DNA from: Pirellulales bacterium
Lineage (GTDB): Bacteria > Planctomycetota > Planctomycetia > Pirellulales > JAEUIK01
Direction of reading: 5' to 3'
Length of the DNA: 64,000 nt
Assembly (NCBI GenBank): GCA_019694435.1
Contig: JAIBBZ010000006.1
Span: 62,001 to 126,000, forward strand
Shown: one piece after another, positions 57,501 to 64,000 of the stretch
Layout of the letters: each line of letters begins with the position of its first letter
How positions within the stretch are numbered: the first letter of the stretch is position 1
Made by a program: the position numbers and the translations under genes
The notes under the pieces: generated by a model
The model's input: the letters and a program-made list of their open reading frames with translations, nothing else
The model's database searches: none
Told to the model about the DNA's origin: nothing

Positions 57501-58289
57501 GGCATGACCGACACCAACTTCGCCATGGTCGGTTTCGAGGTCGCCACGGTGGAACAAGCGGCACGCGTCTGGCATTACTTTCGTGCCCACGAAGCGGAGT
57601 TCTACCAGGTCGGCGACTTGCGCGCGCCGACCTGGATCGCCGAACGGGCCGACACTTATGGTCCCGCCGAGCTCAACAAGCGGGCACCTTTCAAGGATTG
57701 TGTGGCGATGGGCCGCACTTGGCGCTACGACGTGCTGATGCGCCGTCACTTTGGCGACGGCGCCGGCATCGTGCGTACACTCGACGATGCGCACGCGCTG
57801 TTCAATCGACCGTCAGGAGGAGGCGTGGGCTACTTTGCCGAGCGCTATCAACTGGGGCGCTTTCAACCGGGCGACGAGGCGATGCTGACCGTGCCGAAGT
57901 ACGCCGAATATCCGGCCGTGTATAACTCGACGGTCGTGCAGGAAGCGCTCCTGGGACTGTCGATCGACACGCGTGGCGTGCTGCACGTCCAGCCCTGCGT
58001 GCCCGACGACTGGTACGATGCCGGCTTCGGTCAACAGGGTTGCGGCGTCCTGGCAGCTCATCGGCTGACGTTTCACTATCGAGCCGACCACGTCGAGGGC
58101 ACGCTGGCCGGGCCGGCCGGCTCGCGACAGATTGACTTGCTTCTGCCGCCGCAGCTGCGCCAACGCGACTGTCGTCTGACGATCAACGGTCGCGAGGTGA
58201 CCGTTACACCCCAGGACGACAGCCTGATCTTTGCGCTCCCGCTGGCGGGTGATAAGCCGGCTGCGTTCGTCGTGCGGTCTGCGCGGTGA
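54543..58289 (+). CDS. Gamma-glutamyltransferase fused to six-hairpin glycosidase
   Basis: 1248 residues. Signal peptide near AATAAE. Residues about 35-560 are a gamma-glutamyltransferase: GGSAVDAAVA, GNIGGGGFML, and the autoprocessing nucleophile Thr377 in STTHFSIVD, equivalent to the first Thr of TTHYS in E. coli Ggt. From about 617 to the end there is an alpha/alpha six-hairpin glycosidase-like domain (WRVDVAGHYPGWYPGVD, MPDGGIRPSTMQDNPQGIW, WIDPDGLLYSHSYDLDQVD, WRYDVLMRRHFGDG) interrupted at about 828-970 by an F5/8 type C (discoidin) domain (AKVTASSQLDAEHDAAKACD). One unbroken frame, no second signal peptide. The catalytic acid of the glycosidase part cannot be placed by eye. Divergent from the PQQ gene. 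Confidence 0.85.
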   Translation: MMFAWRRRLACVLSVACAGWLGVAATAAEVPAPVHTVRGDRGMVVSVSPLATQVGVDVLRRGGSAVDAAVAVALALAVVWPEAGNIGGGGFMLVQPAPGAAPVCIEYRETAPAAATPDMFAAGTDLQGHEVVGVPGTVAGLALAHERFGRLAWRELVEPAVKLAREGFVLDATLAGDLNKLLATSAGFAELQRVYGHADREPWRAGDRLVLPDLAATLEQIADQGRDAFYQGRIAEALCAEMRAGGGLLTATDLVAYRAQVREPIHGTYRGWDIYGPPPPSSGGIVVVTALNILERFDLRARGRWSVDTVHLITEAMRRAYADRARWLGDPDFVRIPAELITKDHAQQLAADIDLAHATPSERLAADLPLAGEGESTTHFSIVDSTGMAVANTYTLEESYGSRVVVRGAGFLLNNEMTDFNRRPGYTDRRGAIGTPANVIAPGKRMLSSQSPTLVLRDGRTRWITGSPGGRTIPNTVLSVLLGVLEFEEPLDRAVAAPRLHHAWFPNRLLFEGAEHEAWQALVAGLRERGHDVAAPDDAQGDAHSIQIADDLIVGVADGRRAEAQAAGLAIDLPELEFPNWKIAEVYAANWSNTLAACREPLGQAPSAHPHTDPQRPWRVDVAGHYPGWYPGVDVKHLAAAYLATAGDLPRVLRAWDLTTAHYQMPDGGIRPSTMQDNPQGIWPETTVDGSVVFYPLRTVATIDYLLLADLIYRYSQDRDWLAANIDHARSAARFLEGWIDPDGLLYSHSYDLDQVDREIDGVAQASACLAFRKLAELETVLDQAAAAAHALAVAERLTAAARKLFWDDEHGYFVEHLVYNNLAAARRNLAKVTASSQLDAEHDAAKACDGVLGIGVDAFGVGIGAGGRHEWAANGESLGAWLRVDFAEPQTIGQVLLVNRTDPQLAPGERFAAGRLEFSDGSRPVEVEFNDLGISRAVARFSPRRVSWVRFVGTQVQGAARPDSAAGLAEFLVLPTEEPYRAIAHGMTDTNFAMVGFEVATVEQAARVWHYFRAHEAEFYQVGDLRAPTWIAERADTYGPAELNKRAPFKDCVAMGRTWRYDVLMRRHFGDGAGIVRTLDDAHALFNRPSGGGVGYFAERYQLGRFQPGDEAMLTVPKYAEYPAVYNSTVVQEALLGLSIDTRGVLHVQPCVPDDWYDAGFGQQGCGVLAAHRLTFHYRADHVEGTLAGPAGSRQIDLLLPPQLRQRDCRLTINGREVTVTPQDDSLIFALPLAGDKPAAFVVRSAR

Positions 58290-58373
58290 GCCGGCAGTTC
58301 GTTGTGACCTGCCTGGGGTGCAGGTACATTGAAACCGGACGTTGGGCGTGCAATTTCTCGCGGGGAACGGGCC

Positions 58374-59783
58374 GTGCTCACCTTTGGCATCGGCGATCGA
58401 CCAATGCAGCGCCGCGCCTTTCTGCGGATCGGCGGGGCGCTGTTGGGAGGTGCTGCCTTTGGCCAGCTGGGCGCCCTCGGCCAGCCGGCGCTCGCGGCCG
58501 TCGATACCCGGCGATTGCTCTCAGGCAAGTCGGTCATCCTGCTGTTTCTGCACGGCGGGCCGAGCCAGTTCGAGACGTTCGACCCCAAGATGGACGCCCC
58601 GGTCGGCATCCGCTCACAAACCGGCGAGATCGCCACATCGCTGCCGGGGGTCACCTTTGGCACGTCGTTCCCGCGGTTGGCCAAGCTGGCTCACCGCCTG
58701 ACCATCGTCCGCTCGTATCGGCCGGGCAACGCCAATCACGACATCAAGCCCGTCGTCGCGCGCGAAACGAGCGGCGCCAATGTCGGGACGCTGTTTGCGC
58801 GCGTGGCGGGCTCCTCGCATCCGGCCACGGGCATGCCGAACAACGCGCTGCTGGTTCCGCAGGCCGTCGATCCCCAGGCCAAACCCGCGCAGACACAATT
58901 CGGCCGCTTCGACGCCACGGGCGGACTGGGCGCTTCGCTGGCGCCGTTTGTGCCCGGCGCCGGTGGAGAATTGCAACAAGACCTGCAACTCGCGCTGCCG
59001 CTGGAGCGCGTGGAACATCGCCGCGCGATGCTGGCCCTGCTCGATCAGGCCCGCTTCAAGCTGGCGGCCCGCGCCGAACGCGACCCGGTCGACGCGCTGC
59101 GCGCGCAGGCTTACTCGACGCTTCTGGGTGGCGCCGTCTCGCGGGCCTTCGACCTTTCGCAGGAAGACGCCCAGACACTGGCGCGCTACGACACCGCGCC
59201 GCTGGTGCATCCCGAGCAGATCGACGCGCGGTGGGCGAACCGTCCGTTCTACATCGACAATTCGCAAACGCTGGGCCGGTTGTTGCTTCTGGCCCGACGC
59301 CTGTGCGAGGCCGGTTGCGGGTTCATCACCGTGACCACCAATTTTGTCTGGGACATGCACGCCGACGTGAACAACGCGCCGATGACCGTCGGCATGGGTT
59401 ACACCGCGCCGCCACTCGATTGGGCCTTGTCGGCCTTACTGGAAGACCTCGAGGCGCGGGGACTCAGCGACCGCGTCCTGGTGGTGTGCTGCGGCGAGAT
59501 CGGCCGCACGCCCCAGGTGAACGCCGGCGGCGGGCGCGACCATTGGGGCAACCTCGGGCCGCTGTTGTTGGCCGGCGGCGGATACTCGATGGGCCAGGTG
59601 ATCGGCCGCTCGACCCGCGACGGCGCCGAGCCCGCCACGGAACCGATCGGCGTTTCCCACCTCGTGGCGACAATGCTGCAAACGCTGGTAAACCCCGCCG
59701 AGCTGCGCCTGGTCCCCGGCGTGCCGGACGACGTCTTGCGGGCGGTCACAGCCGAAACCATTCCCGGATTGAGCACATCCTAG
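58374..59783 (+). CDS. DUF1501 protein
   Basis: 469 residues from GTG 58374 (MLTFGIGDRPMQRRAFLRIGG; GGGGAACGG lies upstream). The RRAFL within this lead fits a Tat signal. The DUF1501 core has ILLFLHGGPSQFETFDPK, NANHDIKP, CCGEIGRTPQVN and VSHLVATMLQ. The fold is sulfatase/alkaline-phosphatase-like. DUF1501 genes pair with DUF1549/DUF1553 genes in planctomycetes, and one follows 328 bases on. Function unknown; the pair is often discussed as an extracellular polymer-degrading or redox system. ATG 58404 is an alternative start that would shorten the Tat lead. Confidence 0.9.
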   Translation: MLTFGIGDRPMQRRAFLRIGGALLGGAAFGQLGALGQPALAAVDTRRLLSGKSVILLFLHGGPSQFETFDPKMDAPVGIRSQTGEIATSLPGVTFGTSFPRLAKLAHRLTIVRSYRPGNANHDIKPVVARETSGANVGTLFARVAGSSHPATGMPNNALLVPQAVDPQAKPAQTQFGRFDATGGLGASLAPFVPGAGGELQQDLQLALPLERVEHRRAMLALLDQARFKLAARAERDPVDALRAQAYSTLLGGAVSRAFDLSQEDAQTLARYDTAPLVHPEQIDARWANRPFYIDNSQTLGRLLLLARRLCEAGCGFITVTTNFVWDMHADVNNAPMTVGMGYTAPPLDWALSALLEDLEARGLSDRVLVVCCGEIGRTPQVNAGGGRDHWGNLGPLLLAGGGYSMGQVIGRSTRDGAEPATEPIGVSHLVATMLQTLVNPAELRLVPGVPDDVLRAVTAETIPGLSTS

Positions 59784-60111
59784 CGGCCGGCGCCGCGACT
59801 TCGCCCGTACACCCCAAGCCAGGGTGCGTCGTTATTATGTACGGGCGAAGCACTTAGGCGCGTTGACTGCCCCTTTCGGAGGGCCGACAATAATGTGCAT
59901 GGCCGGCAATCGTGTTCCGCGCAGCGGTTCAACGGCGGCAGGCCATGCCCGCCTGCAATGTCCGGCGGTGGTGTGCCGCCTGGATGTTCCTGCCTGATAC
60001 CCGCCCGACGGCCGCGACGGCGTGTCAATTACGATGAAGAGACGGTTCGTCGCTGGCCCTGGGTCTCCTGGATAGCTCCGTCGGAAATTCATTGGGGGGA
60101 GTGCCGTCGCC
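59784..60111. other. Intergenic between DUF1501 and DUF1549 genes
   Basis: About 328 bases. It begins with a long inverted repeat (59799-59850). No small gene recognised. A stretch (59900-60110) before the next ATG has no clear promoter; GGGGGGAG at 60094-60101 is a strong ribosome site for ATG 60112. Confidence 0.45.
59799..59850 (+). terminator. Perfect 13-bp inverted repeat after DUF1501 gene
   Basis: CTTCGCCCGTACA (59799-59811) and TGTACGGGCGAAG (59838-59850), loop of 26 bases. It begins 15 bases after the stop codon. It may serve as a terminator or mRNA-end structure, or be a protein-binding palindrome; no T-run follows. Confidence 0.45.
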
Positions 60112-63100
60112 ATGAGTCTTTGTGGTTTGCTGCTGCGTCGGCTTGCGCTGGTCGTGTTGCTTGCGACGGTGCCTGCGGCGCGCGCCGGTGAGCTGGGCTA
60201 CAACCAGCACATTCGCGAGATCTTGGCCGACAACTGTTTCGCCTGTCACGGCGCCGACAGCGCCGCGCGCAAAGCCGACCTGCGCCTCGATCAGCGCGAC
60301 GCGGCGCTGGCTGCCGGGGCGTGGACGCCGGGCGACGTCGACGCGAGCGAAGCCATTCGCCGGATGGTGACCGACAACCTCGACGAGCGCATGCCGCCGC
60401 CCGACAGCGGTCGCGAGCTGAAGCCGGGGCAATTGGAACTGCTCAAGCAATGGGTCGCCGAGGGCGCCGAGTATCAGCCGCACTGGTCGTTCATCGCGCC
60501 GGTCCGCCCGCCGGTGCCGGCGGTCAAGCAGGCGGCCTGGGTCGTCAATCCGATCGACGCCTTCGTGGTCGCGAAGCTCGAAGAACTGGGCCTTGAGCCG
60601 GCGCCCGAGGCCGATCGCCGCACCCTGGCGCGGCGCGTCTGTCTCGATATCACGGGGCTGCCGCCGGCGCCCGCCCTGGTCGAATCGTTCGTCAACGATC
60701 CTGCCCCCGACGCCTACGAGCGCTACATCGACCAGGTCCTGGCGATGCCGCAATGGGGCGAACATCGGGCCCGGTATTGGCTCGACGTGGCCCGGTATGC
60801 CGACACGCACGGCATTCACTTCGACAACTTCCGCGAGATCTGGTCGTACCGCGACTGGGTAATCGGGGCGTTCAATCGCAACTTGCCCTACGACCAGTTC
60901 ACGATCGAACAGATCGCCGGTGACCTGCTGCCCAACCGGACGCTCGACCAGGTCATCGCCTCGGGCTTCAACCGCTGCAACATCACCACGAACGAAGGCG
61001 GCGTGATTCCCGAGGAATACCTCGTGCTCTACACGCGCGACCGCACCGAAACGGTCTCGCAGGTCTGGTTGGGCCTGACGGCCAACTGCGCGGTCTGCCA
61101 CGACCACAAGTTCGACCCGCTGCCGCAGCGCGAGTTCTACGAAATGGCGGCGTTCTTCAATAACACCACGCAAGGCGCGATGGACGGCAATATCAAGGAC
61201 ACGCCGCCGATCCTGCCCGTGCCGCTCGCCGCCGATCGCCAGCGCTACGACGAGCTCGTAGGCCTGCTGGCCACGACGCGCACGGCCATCGAGCAGACCC
61301 GGACGACGGCCCGGGGCGAGTTCGACGGCTGGATCGCGGCCGCGCCGGCCGAAAACCTGGGACTCGCGCCGCCGGCCGACGGGCTGGTGTTGTATGCCCC
61401 GCTGAACGAAACGTCGGGCCCGAATGTGCAGCTCACCGTCCATGGCCAGTCACGGACCGTCGCGCTGGCGCAGGAGCCGCCGCGCCAGCCCGGCCACGTG
61501 GCGTCGCACGCGCTGCAAGTCAGCCCGGCGAGCATCGTCGAGGTGCCCGACGCCGGCGATTTCGATACGGCGCAGGCCTTTACCTATGGCGCTTGGGTTC
61601 GCTTGACCAAGGACAACCTGAGCGTCACCGGCGCGGTCCTGGCCCGCATGGATACGAAGCACGATTTTCGGGGTTGGGATCTCTGGATCGAAGGCGGCCG
61701 TGTCGGCGCACACCTGGTGCACAAATGGGACAGCGACGCGCTGAAGGTCGTCACCGGCGCGCCGATCGAAGCGGAGCGCTGGACGCATCTGATGATTACG
61801 TACGACGGCTCGGCGAAGGCGGCCGGCGTAAAGGTCTACGTCGACGGCCAGCAGCGCGACGTCAACGTAGCGACCGACAAGCTCAAGGGGACGATCCGGA
61901 CCGAGGTGCCGCTGAAGATCGGCGTGCGCTATGTCGACGAGCGGCTCGACGGCATGCTCGTCGAAGACGCCCGGGTTTACGGCCGGACTTTGTCGCCGAG
62001 CGAAGTCGCGCAAGTCGCCACGGCGACGCGCGTGAACTATCTCGCCGGCCGGGCGGCCGATCAGCGCACGCCGGCCGAGGCCGACGAGCTGTATGCCTGG
62101 TGGCTCGGTGCGCGTCACGAGCCCTACCGCGACTTGACCGGCAAGCTGGCTGCCTTCGAGGCCGAAGAAACTGCCATCCGCGCCCGGGGAACCGTGGCCC
62201 ACGTCATGCAGGAACGCGCCGACGAGGCGATGGCCTACGTGCTCTACCGCGGCGAATATGAGCAGCGCCGCGATGCCGTGAAACCGAAGACGCCCAGCAG
62301 CCTGCCGGCGATGCCCGACGACTTGCCGCGCAATCGGCTCGGCTTTGCTCAGTGGCTCGTGCGGCCCGAGCACCCGCTGATGGCCCGAGTCGCGGTGAAC
62401 CGTTTCTGGCAAGAGGTTTTCGGTACCGGACTGGTCCGCAGCTCCGGTGATTTTGGCACCCGGGGCGATCTACCGACGAACCAAGAGTTGCTCGATTGGC
62501 TGGCCGTGGATTTCCGCGAGCACGGTTGGGACGTCAAGCGGCTGTTCAAACTGATGCTCACCTCGAACACCTATCGCCAGGCCGCGCTCGTCACGCCCGC
62601 CAAGCTCGAAAAAGACCCCGACAATCGGCTGCTCTCACGCGGGCCACGGTTCCGGATGGATGCCGAGATGGTGCGCGACTATGCCCTGGCCGCCAGCGGC
62701 CTGCTGGTTGGTAAGATCGGCGGCCCGAGCGTTCGACCCTATCAGCCCGAGGGCGTTTGGGAAGCCGTCGCGATGATCGGCAGCAACACGCGCGACTATC
62801 AGGCCGACCGCGGCGACAGCGTCTATCGGCGCAGCATGTACACGATCTGGAAGCGGAGCGCGCCGCCGGCATCGATGGACATTTTCAACGCGCCCAGCCG
62901 CGAGACGTGCACGATGCGCCGCGAGCGCACCAACACACCGTTGCAGGCGCTGGTGACGCTCAACGATCCGCAGTTTGTCGAGGCGGCCCGGCAGTTAGCC
63001 TCCGACGCGCTGCGCAGCCCGGCGGTCACGCCGGAGCAACGCGTGAACCTGATTGCCGAACGGCTCTTGGCCCGACCGCTGCGCGACGACGAGCAGGCGA

Positions 63101-63279
63101 TCGTGAACCAGTCGCTGGCCCAGCTCAGCGCCTATTACCTAGCGCAGCCCGAGGCCGCGGCCGAGCTGCTCAAGGTGGGCCACGCGCCGGTCGACGCGGC
63201 GCTCGACCCGACGCTGCTGGCCGCTTGGACGATGTTGACCAACGAATTGATGAACCTCGACGAGGTGCTGTGCAAGTAG
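60112..63279 (+). CDS. PSCyt1/DUF1549/LamG/DUF1553 protein
   Basis: 1055 residues with a signal peptide (near AARAGE). PSCyt1 haem motif Cys42-Phe-Ala-Cys45-His46, then ERMPPPDSG. DUF1549 at about 145-355 (DAFVVAKLEELGL, RYADTHGIHFDNFREIW, CAVCHDHKFDP, a second CxxCH). LamG/concanavalin-like domain at about 420-645 (FTYGAWVRL, VGVRYVDERLDGMLVEDARV). DUF1553 at about 740-1010 (NRFWQEVFGTGLVRSSGDFG, RRSMYTIWKRSAPP, RRERTNTPLQALVTLNDP). This is the standard planctomycete architecture with a carbohydrate-binding insert; the two CxxCH motifs suggest covalent haem. Strong ribosome site before ATG. Flanked by DUF1501 genes on the same strand, so likely one functional unit. Confidence 0.93.
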   Translation: MSLCGLLLRRLALVVLLATVPAARAGELGYNQHIREILADNCFACHGADSAARKADLRLDQRDAALAAGAWTPGDVDASEAIRRMVTDNLDERMPPPDSGRELKPGQLELLKQWVAEGAEYQPHWSFIAPVRPPVPAVKQAAWVVNPIDAFVVAKLEELGLEPAPEADRRTLARRVCLDITGLPPAPALVESFVNDPAPDAYERYIDQVLAMPQWGEHRARYWLDVARYADTHGIHFDNFREIWSYRDWVIGAFNRNLPYDQFTIEQIAGDLLPNRTLDQVIASGFNRCNITTNEGGVIPEEYLVLYTRDRTETVSQVWLGLTANCAVCHDHKFDPLPQREFYEMAAFFNNTTQGAMDGNIKDTPPILPVPLAADRQRYDELVGLLATTRTAIEQTRTTARGEFDGWIAAAPAENLGLAPPADGLVLYAPLNETSGPNVQLTVHGQSRTVALAQEPPRQPGHVASHALQVSPASIVEVPDAGDFDTAQAFTYGAWVRLTKDNLSVTGAVLARMDTKHDFRGWDLWIEGGRVGAHLVHKWDSDALKVVTGAPIEAERWTHLMITYDGSAKAAGVKVYVDGQQRDVNVATDKLKGTIRTEVPLKIGVRYVDERLDGMLVEDARVYGRTLSPSEVAQVATATRVNYLAGRAADQRTPAEADELYAWWLGARHEPYRDLTGKLAAFEAEETAIRARGTVAHVMQERADEAMAYVLYRGEYEQRRDAVKPKTPSSLPAMPDDLPRNRLGFAQWLVRPEHPLMARVAVNRFWQEVFGTGLVRSSGDFGTRGDLPTNQELLDWLAVDFREHGWDVKRLFKLMLTSNTYRQAALVTPAKLEKDPDNRLLSRGPRFRMDAEMVRDYALAASGLLVGKIGGPSVRPYQPEGVWEAVAMIGSNTRDYQADRGDSVYRRSMYTIWKRSAPPASMDIFNAPSRETCTMRRERTNTPLQALVTLNDPQFVEAARQLASDALRSPAVTPEQRVNLIAERLLARPLRDDEQAIVNQSLAQLSAYYLAQPEAAAELLKVGHAPVDAALDPTLLAAWTMLTNELMNLDEVLCK

Positions 63280-63347
63280 CCGCGCAGGCGGCTCGGCTGC
63301 CCGCGGGCCGCCGAGTCCGAATTCTTCCGTTAACGCGAGAGCTTCCG

Positions 63348-64000
63348 ATGCATCCCTGGCAAGAACATCAGCTCCTGGAAACGCGACGGCACTTTTTCGG
63401 CCGGGCCGGACATCTCCTCGGCTGGGGGGCGCTGGCCTCGCTGTTGCCGGGCGGCGCCGCGCCGGCACGGGCCGCGACTGCGGACAACCCGACCGTCGGC
63501 CTGCAGCACTTTCCCGGCAAGGCCAAGCACGTGATCTACCTGCACATGGTCGGCGGTCCCTCGCAATTGGACCTGTTCGACTACAAACCCCAGATGCAGG
63601 AGTATTACGACAAGGACCTGCCCGATTCGATTCGCAAGGGCCAGCGGCTGACGACCATGACCTCGGGCCAGGCGCGGTTTCCGATCGCACCCAGCAAATA
63701 CAAGTTCGCCCAGCACGGCCAGTCGGGCATGTGGGTCTGCGAGCTGCTGCCAAACGTCGCCAGCATGGTCGATGACCTGAGCTTCGTGCGCAGCATGTAT
63801 ACCGAGGCGATCAACCACGAGCCGGCCATTACCTACATCCAGACGGGCAACCAGATCACCGGGCGGCCGTGCCTGGGCGCCTGGACCAGCTACGGTCTCG
63901 GCTCGCTCAACGAAGACCTGCCCACGTTTGTCGTGCTCGTCGCGCAACCGTCGAATACCGAGCAGGTGCAAGCCATCTCGGCCCGGCTCTGGTCGGCCGG
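63348..64000 (+). CDS. DUF1501 protein, cut by right edge
   Basis: The first 217 codons of a second DUF1501 protein: twin-arginine-like lead (RRHFFGRAGHLLGWGALASL) and YLHMVGGPSQLDLFDYKP, then ITYIQTGNQITGRPCLGAW. It starts at ATG 63348 with GCGAGAG (63335-63341) before it, 68 bases after the DUF1553 gene, and continues past base 64000. It differs from the first DUF1501 protein (this one has the QxLxxRRHFFGRAG type start), so two DUF1501 subfamilies flank the DUF1549 gene. Confidence 0.9.
   Translation, partial: MHPWQEHQLLETRRHFFGRAGHLLGWGALASLLPGGAAPARAATADNPTVGLQHFPGKAKHVIYLHMVGGPSQLDLFDYKPQMQEYYDKDLPDSIRKGQRLTTMTSGQARFPIAPSKYKFAQHGQSGMWVCELLPNVASMVDDLSFVRSMYTEAINHEPAITYIQTGNQITGRPCLGAWTSYGLGSLNEDLPTFVVLVAQPSNTEQVQAISARLWSA

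Noticed and set aside
1..64000. CRISPR arrays, insertion sequences, rRNA genes
   Set aside because: No regularly spaced short repeats, transposase-like proteins or rRNA sequences were recognised.

Overview
The window reads as a high-GC planctomycete chromosome, most likely Pirellulales-like. The evidence is the combination of DUF1549/DUF1553 cytochrome-type proteins with DUF1501 partners, secreted proteins carrying the planctomycete LEPxExRxxL-type N-terminal motif, PQQ-propeller proteins with a WPxFRGP motif, an arylsulfatase, cadherin-like/FG-GAP giants and a C25-type peptidase. The taxon is inferred from gene content; no 16S gene is present.

Layout. 1-2.6 kb: anti-sigma factor (its sigma partner is probably just off the left edge) and a membrane PQQ propeller protein. 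3.1-11.3 kb: a co-directional cluster of transglutaminase-DUF2126, circularly permuted ATP-grasp/alpha-E, a second transglutaminase and a zinc metallopeptidase, probably a peptide ligation/processing pathway of unknown product. 11.5-13.8 kb: secreted SnoaL-like and Gly-rich proteins. 14.0-18.2 kb: a decayed integrative element in tRNA-Gly(CCC). It is bounded by a 52-bp direct repeat of the tRNA 3' half and holds a catalytically truncated integrase, a broken MGGFGSGR-family gene, an RTX repeat protein and a von Willebrand A protein. 18.5-28.9 kb: sensor Ser/Thr kinase, C25-like peptidase, AsmA-like/FGE-fold fusion, secreted CxxCH protein, PhnZ-like HD enzyme and a BNR sialidase-like protein.

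29.3-37.8 kb: two giant exported proteins, each combining a metalloprotease-type HExxH motif with nearly identical FG-GAP-like modules. 37.9-43.1 kb (minus strand): heavy-metal RND efflux operon (His/Cys-rich small protein, His-rich adaptor, CzcA/CusA pump). 43.3-48.8 kb: lipoprotein fusing a tyrosine-phosphatase motif to a cytochrome c'-type haem motif, then three outer-membrane porins. 49-54.4 kb: arylsulfatase and a PQQ/methyltransferase-like/malectin-like protein. 54.5-58.3 kb: a gamma-glutamyltransferase fused to a six-hairpin glycosidase with an inserted discoidin domain. 58.4-64 kb: DUF1501, PSCyt1/DUF1549/DUF1553 with a LamG insert, and a second DUF1501 protein cut by the right edge.

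The theme is cell-envelope and extracellular polymer handling (porins, sulfatase, sialidase-like, six-hairpin glycosidase, DUF1549/1553 system) with metal efflux and one ATP-grasp peptide-type biosynthetic cluster. The clearest unexplained items are the tRNA-Gly element and several multi-enzyme fusions.
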